A stretch of 64,000 bases of DNA from Runella defluvii (GTDB lineage: Bacteria > Bacteroidota > Bacteroidia > Cytophagales > Spirosomataceae). Below are positions 28,368-35,545 of the stretch, in pieces. Made by a program: the position numbers and the translations under genes. Position 1 is the first letter of the stretch. The number at the start of each line of letters is the position of its first letter. The stretch covers positions 182,911-246,910 of the forward strand of contig NZ_JACIBY010000012.1 of assembly GCF_014195535.1 (NCBI RefSeq), written 5' to 3'. Below the pieces are notes generated by a model that saw nothing but the letters and a program-made list of their open reading frames with translations, was not told the DNA's origin and did not search any database.

Positions 28368-28375
28368 TATATTTG
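28368..28375 (+). promoter_or_regulatory. putative -7 box of the RRM gene (TATATTTG)
   Basis: The octamer fits TAnnTTTG and would give a 5' leader of roughly 115 bases before the RRM start. A TTG lies 28 bases upstream, too far for the usual 19-21 spacing. The call is therefore tentative. Confidence 0.35.
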
Positions 28376-28498
28376 TCTCGCTATAGGTAGTTTCTCTGTT
28401 TCTCTCGACTTGCTGTGTACTTGTCATTTGCTAGACGGAGTATTAGATCGAAGGCCGTCCATAGCGCACCAAGTCACATTATATCAAATTAATGCACA

Positions 28499-28885
28499 AT
28501 GAACATTTATGTAGCAAATGTCCCGTTCAAAGCGAACGATGACGAATTAAACGAATTATTTGCGGAATTTGGGGAGGTATCGTCTGCCCGCATTATTATG
28601 GACAAGTTCACAGGCAAAAGCCGTGGTTTTGCGTTTGTCGAGATGCCTAACGATGAAGAAGGAAATCAAGCGATTTCACAACTTAATGGTTATGAGTTTT
28701 TAGGTAAAGTACTCGTTGTAAACGAGGCTCGTCCACGCGAAGATCGTCCACGCACGGGTGGCGGTGGTTTCGGTGGTGGCAACCGCGGTGGCGGTGGTGG
28801 CTACGGTGGCGGTGGTAACCGCGGCGGTGGCGGTGGTTACGGCGGCGGCGGTGGTCGTGATAACGATTATAAGAAGCGCTGGTAA
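28499..28885 (+). CDS. RRM RNA-binding protein with Gly/Arg-rich tail
   Basis: This 128-residue protein has one RNA recognition motif: RNP2 is IYVANV (residues 3-8) and RNP1 is KSRGFAFVEM (40-49). The tail from about residue 88 is almost wholly glycine with interspersed Arg-Gly and Tyr, like eukaryotic cold-inducible glycine-rich RNA-binding proteins. Similar single-RRM proteins (Rbp) are common in Bacteroidota and cyanobacteria, and in Bacteroides they have been tied to post-transcriptional control of polysaccharide utilisation genes. The coding DNA for the tail is a GGT/GGC-rich degenerate repeat, prone to length change. A strong terminator follows. Confidence 0.93.
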   Translation: MNIYVANVPFKANDDELNELFAEFGEVSSARIIMDKFTGKSRGFAFVEMPNDEEGNQAISQLNGYEFLGKVLVVNEARPREDRPRTGGGGFGGGNRGGGGGYGGGGNRGGGGGYGGGGGRDNDYKKRW

Positions 28886-28908
28886 GCTTACAACAATATT
28901 GAGAGCAA

Positions 28909-28939
28909 GAGCCGATTCTTTGGAATCGGCTCTTTTTTT
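28909..28939 (+). terminator. intrinsic terminator of the RRM gene
   Basis: An 11-bp stem (AGAGCCGATTC / GAATCGGCTCT) with a 3-base loop, followed by seven Ts. It lies just after the RRM stop codon and ends just before the converging lrp gene. Confidence 0.88.
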
Positions 28940-28941
28940 GT

Positions 28942-29406
28942 CTATTCCAATGGTAAAGCTGTGGAATGTTTGATTTCGGTCATCACAAACGAACTTTGGG
29001 CGTTGCCAATGTTATCGAGTTTAGCCAATTTATTGACGATAAAATGCTGGTAGGCTGTCATGTCTTTGACCATTACCTTTAGTAAGTAATCAAAATTTCC
29101 TGCTATGTGATAACATTCAATCACTTCTTTAAGTGAAACTACCTCATGCTCAAATTTTTTGAGGTAGGGGTGACTGTGCTCTTTTAGCCATACATTACAA
29201 AATCCTACCAGTCCTTTCTCTACTTTGTGCTTGTCAATCAGCGCTACATATTGGGTGATAATCCCTTCTTTTTCTAAACGTTTGATGCGTTCGTGGACGG
29301 GTGTGGTGGTTAAACTAAGCTTTGATGCCAGTTCTTTGGTGGTCAATTGGGCATCTTCTTGGAGGTACTGTAATAGCTTACGGTCAATCGAATCTAAAGG
29401 ACTCAT
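28942..29406 (-). CDS. Lrp/AsnC-family transcriptional regulator
   Basis: This 154-residue feast/famine regulator has an N-terminal helix-turn-helix (about residues 4-60; DRKLLQYLQEDAQLTTKELA, KLSLTTTPVHERIKRLEKEG) and a C-terminal RAM amino-acid-binding domain (about 65-145). Lrp-type proteins act as dimers/octamers and respond to amino acids. It is divergent from the adjacent PLP-dependent sulfur amino-acid enzyme gene, with a shared A+T-rich promoter region. Control of that neighbour is therefore likely, a pattern seen with other AsnC/Lrp-lyase pairs. Confidence 0.93.
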   Translation of the reverse strand: MSPLDSIDRKLLQYLQEDAQLTTKELASKLSLTTTPVHERIKRLEKEGIITQYVALIDKHKVEKGLVGFCNVWLKEHSHPYLKKFEHEVVSLKEVIECYHIAGNFDYLLKVMVKDMTAYQHFIVNKLAKLDNIGNAQSSFVMTEIKHSTALPLE

Positions 29407-29572
29407 AGATAGTCAGTGGTTTTTTCTAAAGATATTCAAATAGAGAAATCAAATTGGAAAAATATTCTATGAAATTACAAATTGTAGCATATATTTCTAA
29501 AAATAAGAAAAATAGTGGATAATGATTCGTGAGAATGGTTGCTTTGCCTATCAACAAAACGACCAACTTCGT

Positions 29573-30826
29573 ATGAAAACACATGAATTTAGTCCCGAAA
29601 GTCTAATGATGTCGTACGGGTACAAACCCGAACTCTCTGAGGGAGCAATTAAATGCCCTATTTTTCAGACTTCTACTTTTGTATTCAAACGTGCTGAAGA
29701 GGGCAAGGCATTTTTTGAAGTAGCTTACGGCTTGCGTCCAAAAAATGAAAAGGAAGAACAAGGGCTAATTTATAGCCGATTGAACAACCCCGATCTCGAA
29801 ATTTTAGAAAATCGCTTGTCATTGTGGGAAGGGGCCGAAGATTGCGCTACGTTTGAAAGCGGGATGTCAGCCATCACAACGATTTTATTGGAGTTCCTAA
29901 CTCCAGGTGATTTGCTGCTTTGTAGTAGTCCACTGTATGGGGGAACTGACCATTTTATCAAACATTTTTTGACTAAATACAGCATTCACTATTTGGAGTT
30001 TTCGCCCAATAGCACCGAAGAAGAAATCAAACAAATGATATTCCAATCAGGAAAGGCAGACCGCTTGGCCATGATTTACATTGAAACGCCCGCAAACCCC
30101 ACCAATGCACTCATTGATATTGCCATGTGCCGTCGTGTGGCAGATGCTTTTAAGATGTCCGAGCGCCCAATTTATATTGCAGTCGATAATACTTACATGG
30201 GGCCGCTTTGGCAGCATCCTTTAAAATTAGGGGCTGATTTTTCACTGTATTCTGCCACAAAATACATCGGTGGACATAGTGATGTCATCGCAGGTGCTGT
30301 GTGTGGTAGTAAGGAAGTGATAATGAGGGCAAAAACGTTACGAACTTTTTTGGGAAATATGGCGGGACCTTGGACAGGGTGGTTGTTGCTACGGAGTTTG
30401 GAAACGCTCAAAGTACGGATGGAACAACAAGCTGCCAATGCCAAAGAGGTTGCAACCTATTTACAAACCCACCCTAAAGTCAAAAAGGTACATTATTTGG
30501 GGCTTCTGACCCCAGCAGATGGCAATCAGTACGAGATTTATTGTCGTCAATATTCATCTTCGGGTGCCATGTTGGCCTTTGATGTGGTCGGTGGAGAAAC
30601 AGAAGCCTTTCGGTTTTTGAACGCGCTTAAACTGATTAAACTTGCCGTGAGTCTAGGAAGCACCGAGTCTTTGGCCGAACATCCTTATACTATGACCCAT
30701 GCAGGCGTAGAGATAAGCCATAAGCTATCATTAGGCTTAACCGAAAGCATGGTACGGCTGTCAGTCGGCGTTGAAAACAGCAAAGATATTATCTGGGACA
30801 TCGAGCAGGCGCTTGCACAGGTGTAG
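29573..30826 (+). CDS. cystathionine gamma-synthase/methionine gamma-lyase family PLP enzyme
   Basis: This fold-type I PLP enzyme of the Cys/Met metabolism family is 417 residues from the ATG at 29573, where MKTHEFSPESLMMSYGYKP aligns with the usual N-terminus. An ATG at 29522 is also in frame and would add 17 residues. The PLP lysine lies in YSATKYIGGHSD. Other family marks are the GxMSAI stretch (ESGMSAITTIL) and SLGSTESLAEHP. It could synthesise cystathionine from an O-acyl-homoserine or degrade methionine to methanethiol. Sequence alone does not settle this, although the divergent Lrp regulator slightly favours a catabolic lyase. Confidence 0.88.
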   Translation: MKTHEFSPESLMMSYGYKPELSEGAIKCPIFQTSTFVFKRAEEGKAFFEVAYGLRPKNEKEEQGLIYSRLNNPDLEILENRLSLWEGAEDCATFESGMSAITTILLEFLTPGDLLLCSSPLYGGTDHFIKHFLTKYSIHYLEFSPNSTEEEIKQMIFQSGKADRLAMIYIETPANPTNALIDIAMCRRVADAFKMSERPIYIAVDNTYMGPLWQHPLKLGADFSLYSATKYIGGHSDVIAGAVCGSKEVIMRAKTLRTFLGNMAGPWTGWLLLRSLETLKVRMEQQAANAKEVATYLQTHPKVKKVHYLGLLTPADGNQYEIYCRQYSSSGAMLAFDVVGGETEAFRFLNALKLIKLAVSLGSTESLAEHPYTMTHAGVEISHKLSLGLTESMVRLSVGVENSKDIIWDIEQALAQV

Positions 30827-30851
30827 TAAAAAAGTAAACTATTGCCATTGG

Positions 30852-30885
30852 AGCGAACCTATTTTTATGGTAGGTTCGCTTTTTT
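30852..30885 (+). terminator. intrinsic terminator after the PLP enzyme gene
   Basis: A 9-10-bp stem (AGCGAACCT / AGGTTCGCT) followed by six Ts, 25 bases after the stop codon. Confidence 0.85.
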
Positions 30886-30972
30886 ATTGTACTTTCCAAC
30901 CATTTTATTGTGAAATGCGTCTAAAGTGATTGAATAGTAACATTTCCCTACACCGTTTTTAATATTTATACT

Positions 30973-33333
30973 ATGAAACGATTATTGTTTACCCCACTAT
31001 TAGTAGCCTTGAGTATTTACTCAGTTTGGGCACAGTCAACTCTCGATGTTCGTACCCAATGGGAAAAAGGCTATGGAGCCTCTTTGTTGGGTGAGGTTGC
31101 CTTAGGATGGCCTGTGAGTAAGGCAACGCCAAACGGAAACATACTTTTTAGTTTTCCGTACCGTCTTTGTGCTTCTAAGTGCAGTACTACCATTGTTTAT
31201 AGAAGCATTGTCCGCGATAGTCTTTACAAAACAGATGGCAGCTATGTGCCTTCGCAGGGCGGCACATTAGCTTTTGTGAAAGGATATTCAACCAAATTAA
31301 GCGGTGGTTGGGATGAGGCTACCAATAAATTCTATACAACCAGCACTTATTACTCCCCTAATTTCGACGAGATAGGAAAGGTTACCCAATCGCAACCAGC
31401 ATATATTAGCTCGGTCAACCCCCTGTCAAATGGTGCGCTCATCATGAGTACCACGGCGACAATGGGAGATTATAGTGATAGCCTCGTTCGGTACGATGCG
31501 CAAGGAAAGCGGGTTTGGGCAGTTGCTACGGCCAACTATAACCGAACTCAAAATGAAACCACTTGGCGCGCAAGTGCTACCGTCACTCCGATGTATCACG
31601 GTGAAGAAGCCGCGTTTATCAGCTCAAAATCTGTACGGGACATCAATAATTTTAATACAATTATTTCCCAGCAGACTGACTTGAAGGTGCTTACTGGAAA
31701 CGGAACCGAAAAGTGGAGTGCCATCGTCGAATCGCCACTGACGTACACCAAAGTAGTGGGAACGGATACGCAAGGACAGTGGTATGTTTTGACGCAGCGC
31801 GATTCGTTGGGGCGTGTGTTGACGTTTTCAGGAGAGGGCGTGAAAGTAAACGAAGTGGTGATTTCGATTCCTAATTTGAATAATAATATGGGAGTAGAAA
31901 TTCAAAAAACGGCCGATGATGGTTTTGTGCTGTATTGCCGTAATGTTTTGAATACGTTTTTTGCCAAATATAGTAAAACAGGGGCGCGTGAGTGGAGTTA
32001 TCAGATGCCTACCTACGTTGATCAGTTAAAAATCACTTCGACTGGGAACATCATTGCCTATACCCAATACCTGAATCCGTACAATTTAACCATACTTTCG
32101 CCAACGGGGGCAGAAAAAAACAAGCTGTCACTTTTTCATTTGATGGAAGGTAGCAATGGCTGGCTCTATGGGACTACCTTGGATAAATTGTACGCCATTA
32201 ATCCACTAGGCGAAATCGCGTGGACGATAAACCGCGCAAGTGCACGGGCTGTTGCAAGCGAAGATGTAGATGGGGGCATACTGCTGACTGAAACATTTTC
32301 AACAAAGAACCCAACTGCCAGTCCGTATCTCGGCACGTGGAATCTTGATGTGGTTAATACATTTACCCTTAGCAAATATTCAAAAGAAGGAAAATTGCTT
32401 TGGAAAACACCAATTAATAAGACAGTCACCGAGCCAGACTATCAGGTTCGTTTTATGGCAGGTGCTTACCCCTCTAAAGAAACAAAAGGCGCTTACTTGC
32501 TCACTTCTCAGGTGATTACGATGAGTAAAAATGCCAGTATTGGAAATCAAAGTAATGTTAACTACAGTACTTCGGTTATCAAAATAACGCGTCCTTGCTA
32601 TACCCAATTGACGGCTACGTTAGCCACTGCTTCGCCATCTTTGTGCGGAGGACAAACGGTGAAATTAGAAGCAAACCCCGATTCGTTGGGCTTTTTGACC
32701 TACCAGTGGCAGCGCGACGGGCAGGCAATCATTACCAATCGCCAATCTACTTTTGAAACCACCACCGAAGGTGTCTATCGGGTGATGGTCTCTGACTCAG
32801 TTTGTGGAACAAGCGCACTTTCTTCAACCATTGAAATAAAATCAACACCCAATGCCTCCGCGACTTTGGTGACAAATCCACCTGTATATGCCCCCAATAA
32901 AGCCAAATTGCAAGCCAATGAAGGAGCAGGGTTGACTTATCAATGGTTGAAAAATGGACAGGAAATCGTGGGAGCGATGGCGTCGAGCTATGAAACAGCC
33001 GAAAGTGGCGCGTTTTCGGTGAAAGTAAGCCGCGATGGATGCAGCCGTACATCGCCCCCGTTGACGGTAGAGGTAATGCTACCGTTGGGAGTGGAAGGAA
33101 CGACCGAAGCCGAACTGCATATTTCTCCTAACCCCAATGTGGGACAGTTTGAATTAAAACTCCCGACAGGGTGGGAGCGGGCTCAAATAAAACTGCATGA
33201 TGTTTTGGGACGTGATATTCCTGTAAATCAGTCCAATGGCCGAGTAACTGTACAAGCGGTGGCTGGTATGTACTGGCTCAAAGCTCTGTTTGAAGGCCGC
33301 GAACTCACCCAAAAAGTGGTTATTCACCCCTAA
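30973..33333 (+). CDS. secreted protein with Ig-like repeats and T9SS sorting domain
   Basis: This 786-residue exported protein has a signal peptide cleaved near AQS (residue 20-21). The main part (about 30-540) contains many short strands and repeated phrases about values and time points (for example the YDAQGK and YSKTGAREW segments), suggesting a beta-propeller. Two Ig-like/PKD-like domains follow (about 550-710; LCGGQTVKLEANP, YQWQRDGQ, TYQWLKNGQEI). The last 80 residues are a type A T9SS sorting domain (LHISPNPNVGQFELKLP...GMYWLKALFEGRE...KVVIHP). It is therefore secreted through the type IX system and probably attached to the cell surface. The ligand is unknown. Confidence 0.85.
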   Translation: MKRLLFTPLLVALSIYSVWAQSTLDVRTQWEKGYGASLLGEVALGWPVSKATPNGNILFSFPYRLCASKCSTTIVYRSIVRDSLYKTDGSYVPSQGGTLAFVKGYSTKLSGGWDEATNKFYTTSTYYSPNFDEIGKVTQSQPAYISSVNPLSNGALIMSTTATMGDYSDSLVRYDAQGKRVWAVATANYNRTQNETTWRASATVTPMYHGEEAAFISSKSVRDINNFNTIISQQTDLKVLTGNGTEKWSAIVESPLTYTKVVGTDTQGQWYVLTQRDSLGRVLTFSGEGVKVNEVVISIPNLNNNMGVEIQKTADDGFVLYCRNVLNTFFAKYSKTGAREWSYQMPTYVDQLKITSTGNIIAYTQYLNPYNLTILSPTGAEKNKLSLFHLMEGSNGWLYGTTLDKLYAINPLGEIAWTINRASARAVASEDVDGGILLTETFSTKNPTASPYLGTWNLDVVNTFTLSKYSKEGKLLWKTPINKTVTEPDYQVRFMAGAYPSKETKGAYLLTSQVITMSKNASIGNQSNVNYSTSVIKITRPCYTQLTATLATASPSLCGGQTVKLEANPDSLGFLTYQWQRDGQAIITNRQSTFETTTEGVYRVMVSDSVCGTSALSSTIEIKSTPNASATLVTNPPVYAPNKAKLQANEGAGLTYQWLKNGQEIVGAMASSYETAESGAFSVKVSRDGCSRTSPPLTVEVMLPLGVEGTTEAELHISPNPNVGQFELKLPTGWERAQIKLHDVLGRDIPVNQSNGRVTVQAVAGMYWLKALFEGRELTQKVVIHP

Positions 33334-33395
33334 AATTACTGTTAATTCTAAGGCTATTCTAATCTTGCCTTAATACGCCTCTAATATGGGTGTAG

Positions 33396-33403
33396 TACCT
33401 TTG
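33396..33403 (+). promoter_or_regulatory. putative -7 box (TACCTTTG) upstream of the small secreted protein gene
   Basis: The octamer fits TAnnTTTG, 50 bases before the ATG at 33454. No -33 element at the usual spacing was recognised. Confidence 0.35.
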
Positions 33404-33453
33404 TCATGTCCTAAAAGAAGGACGTATTCCAAAAATCATAAATCGTTACAATC

Positions 33454-33843
33454 ATGAAATCGTTAATCACAACCATAGCAGCTGTTGCATTATTGAGTAC
33501 CACATCCGTAATGGCCCAACTCAATTCACCACATAACTACAAGCGCCCTGTTTCGCAAAAAAGCACAACAAAAAGCGCAAACATTGTGGTTGAAGACCGA
33601 GTAGCCCCTTTAAAATTGAACAACAACGTAGCATCGGTACACAATTATAAGCGACAAGGAAGTGCTAATTTTCAGCAAGAGTCAATTGTGGCTTTGAGCG
33701 CACCAGTGATTGGTAATAGCCCACAAAATCCGACGGCATTGCCTAATTATTACAAGAGCCAGTTTAAACCAACGGTGTCAGAAAATAGAAGTGCAATAAA
33801 AGTGAAGAAAGACGACGTGCGGACTGACACATTGGCAAGATAA
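33454..33843 (+). CDS. small secreted protein with HNYKR repeats
   Basis: This 129-residue protein has a signal peptide (cleavage near VMAQ, residue 22). The mature part has three spaced copies of a short motif: PHNYKRP (about 26-32), VHNYKRQG (about 61-68) and PNYYKSQ (about 94-100). It is basic and of low complexity, with no known domain. The regular spacing of about 34 residues suggests a repeated structural unit. It is single-gene, with its own putative -7 box and a strong hairpin after it. It is probably expressed and periplasmic or extracellular. Function unknown. Confidence 0.75.
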   Translation: MKSLITTIAAVALLSTTSVMAQLNSPHNYKRPVSQKSTTKSANIVVEDRVAPLKLNNNVASVHNYKRQGSANFQQESIVALSAPVIGNSPQNPTALPNYYKSQFKPTVSENRSAIKVKKDDVRTDTLAR

Positions 33844-33911
33844 GTTTTTAAGAATCCACACTGTTTCTTTTCTATTGTGAGTTTAGAAGAGGAAATATTT
33901 CTACTAGTTGA

Positions 33912-33945
33912 AGAGCCACGAGAGATTTCTCCCGTGGCTCTTTTG
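33912..33945. terminator. terminator between converging genes
   Basis: A 9-bp stem (AGAGCCACG / CGTGGCTCT) with a 12-base spacer, followed by Ts on the plus strand. It lies between the small secreted protein gene and the converging methyltransferase gene. Confidence 0.75.
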
Positions 33946-33962
33946 TATCTTGTTGGCGGAGG

Positions 33963-34730
33963 TTATACCTTTTGGCAAAAATAGATAATCTCGCTACCAG
34001 GTAAGGCAAAACGCTTTGCTTCTTCTTTGCTAAGTTCGTCCATCACAAAACGGTCTTCGGTTACTTTAAATCCACCTTTTTCGAGGCGTTGGCCGTAATC
34101 GCGCCCAAAAAGGCGCACGTGGTCATCTTGCCAAAAAAGCCTTTCACGCTCTTTGGGGTCGGTGATAGTCGGGTCTTCAAACGTGGTAGCCCTCGACCAA
34201 TCTTGCGGAGACTGAATAATGGCCCAGCCGCCAGGTTTGAGCACCCGATAAAGCTCGGACATGGCCTTGATGTCATCCTCAACGTGCTCCATGACGTGGT
34301 TACAGAAAGCCACATCGAAGGTGTTGGCTTCAAATGGAATTTGGTGGATGTCCATTTTGACCTTTGCCAAAGGCGATTCGATGTCAGCCGTGATGTAGTC
34401 GATGTTTTTTAAACGTTCAAAACGGTCGATAAAACAATATTCGGGAGCTACGTGAAGGAGTTTCAGGTTGTCTTTGAAAAAGTTGGTTTTCCGTTGGAGG
34501 TACAAATACATCAGGCGGTGGCGTTCGAGCGACAAGCAGTTTGGACAAAGGGCATTGTCGCGCCCAGAGCGGCCATAAGGTAAAAATTTGCGGAATTCGC
34601 TGCCGCACACACTGCATTCCACTCCCTTACCACTGTAAAAAATAGCCAATACGCGTACGCCAATGTGACTAACCAACTGCAAGTACTTACGCGGGATATG
34701 CCGCAAAACCCAACTAATAACGTCTTTCAT
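33963..34730 (-). CDS. class I SAM-dependent methyltransferase with zinc-ribbon N-terminus
   Basis: This 255-residue protein has two CxxC pairs (CSVCG near residue 39 and CPNCL near 63) that could bind zinc. A Rossmann-fold methyltransferase domain follows. The motif I glycine loop is degenerate (LLHVAPEYCF), whereas later motifs are good: DVAFCNHVMEHVEDD and ELYRVLKPGGWAIIQSP. A pre-motif segment with VKMDIHQIPFEANTFD is typical for this kind of UbiE/Methyltransf_11 relative. The substrate is unknown. Some related proteins sit in polysaccharide gene clusters, but this gene stands alone. Confidence 0.85.
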   Translation of the reverse strand: MKDVISWVLRHIPRKYLQLVSHIGVRVLAIFYSGKGVECSVCGSEFRKFLPYGRSGRDNALCPNCLSLERHRLMYLYLQRKTNFFKDNLKLLHVAPEYCFIDRFERLKNIDYITADIESPLAKVKMDIHQIPFEANTFDVAFCNHVMEHVEDDIKAMSELYRVLKPGGWAIIQSPQDWSRATTFEDPTITDPKERERLFWQDDHVRLFGRDYGQRLEKGGFKVTEDRFVMDELSKEEAKRFALPGSEIIYFCQKV

Positions 34731-34823
34731 TCGTGAATTTTATCAAATTTTTATTCTACAAGTGCTGCAAAGTTTTTACTTTTCGCCATAATTCCAAAAC
34801 CAATTACGACACCACTAACAAAG

Positions 34824-35180
34824 ATGATTCCAAAAACATCGAAACCGCCTGGTAAAAAGCTCATCAAGCGCATGAGTTCGCGTACAAAATCATACATTTT
34901 GGCACCCATCAGTCTATTAATGATTGGCTATGGCTTGTGCGTTTTTAGTGAAGCAGGCCACCTCAAGCATACAAACGCTCCCTTTCGTCAGTGGTTTATG
35001 ATGGGAACCTACAGCTTGGTGGTCATCAATGCAGGGCTTGGCTTCTTTGGTCAGGCAATTGTATTTAGGATTCAATACCAATTCCGACAAGAAACGCGGC
35101 GAAAGTTGAAAAAGATGCAAAAGGAGGTTGAGCTTGCGCTGAAAAAGAAAAATGCCGCTCAAGGCGGCAAGATTGTTTAA
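34824..35180 (+). CDS. small two-transmembrane protein with basic coiled-coil tail
   Basis: This 118-residue protein has a basic N-terminus and two predicted transmembrane helices (about 27-44 and 56-80). The highly charged C-terminal helix (QFRQETRRKLKKMQKEVELALKKKN) is likely cytoplasmic. No family is recognised. It resembles small conserved membrane proteins of Cytophagales. Its stop codon overlaps by a few bases the 3' end of the opposite-strand 49-residue gene. Confidence 0.7.
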   Translation: MIPKTSKPPGKKLIKRMSSRTKSYILAPISLLMIGYGLCVFSEAGHLKHTNAPFRQWFMMGTYSLVVINAGLGFFGQAIVFRIQYQFRQETRRKLKKMQKEVELALKKKNAAQGGKIV

Positions 35181-35326
35181 GCTTTAGCGGCGAACTCAGC
35201 CTTGATAGCTTCAACGTCCACTCTCTTAATTTCTGGTTTCCAGCTGCGTTGTTTCATTAACACTTGCTTGTTCTGTGGAATCATTACGTTGCGCTTACTT
35301 TTACGCAAAAGTTTAGTAACTGCCAT
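35177..35326 (-). CDS. 49-residue basic protein
   Basis: This is a short gene encoding MAVTKLLRKSKRNVMIPQ..., with ten or so Lys/Arg and an amphipathic C-terminal segment (VDVEAIKAEFAAKA). A longer frame with 21 more residues exists, but the ATG at 35326 gives a compact basic protein of the type conserved in Cytophagales genomes (from memory). It is divergent from hisS. A nucleic-acid or ribosome-associated role is possible but unsupported beyond charge. Confidence 0.6.
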   Translation of the reverse strand: MAVTKLLRKSKRNVMIPQNKQVLMKQRSWKPEIKRVDVEAIKAEFAAKA

Positions 35327-35435
35327 TGTCGTATTATCTAAATGTATTGTATGTTTCTTGTAAAATGAGCCGCAAAAATACGGATTCATTTTTAAAAAAG
35401 TAAGCTCTTTCGCTCTTTTTTTTCGGTAGAGACGC

Positions 35436-35443
35436 TACTTTTG
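35436..35443 (+). promoter_or_regulatory. putative -7 box of the hisS promoter (TACTTTTG)
   Basis: Exact match to TAnnTTTG. Transcription from here would give a leader of roughly 95 bases containing the hairpin at 35454-35518. The -33 box is not clear. Confidence 0.45.
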
Positions 35444-35453
35444 TGGTTAGAAA

Positions 35454-35518
35454 AGTCCACAGTTCATTGGCCACCCCTGATGGTCAATGAACTGAATTCA
35501 AAAAAAGCACTGTGGACT
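35454..35518 (+). promoter_or_regulatory. structured leader hairpin upstream of hisS
   Basis: The inner stem pairs 35460-35473 with 35481-35494 (14 pairs including one G-U, 7-base loop). An outer helix can form between AGTCCA (35454-35459) and TGGACT (35513-35518). The structure lies between the putative promoter and the hisS start, so it should be transcribed. No T-box sequence was seen. Confidence 0.6.
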
Positions 35519-35543
35519 GTGGACTATCAACTACCGACTATAA
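35509..35543 (+). repeat. degenerate 7-base tandem repeats just before hisS
   Basis: Five contiguous heptads of the form ACTRYNN (ACTGTGG, ACTGTGG, ACTATCA, ACTACCG, ACTATAA) end two bases before the hisS ATG. Similar heptad arrays are familiar from Cytophagales intergenic regions. The first two overlap the 3' arm of the leader hairpin. Confidence 0.7.
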
Positions 35544-35545
35544 CA

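Larger units (their letters stand above)
28045..28498. other. 454-base intergenic region between divergent murA and the RRM gene
   Basis: No gene was found. The region contains a strong inverted repeat (28163-28196) that reads as a terminator on the minus strand, and a -7-like box for the plus-strand gene (28368-28375). The remainder is A+T-rich and probably untranslated leader of the RNA-binding protein gene. Confidence 0.6.

Noticed and set aside
35454..35543. T-box riboswitch for hisS
   Set aside because: There is no T-box consensus nor a specifier-loop architecture, and T-boxes are not a known feature of Bacteroidota. A generic structured leader remains possible.
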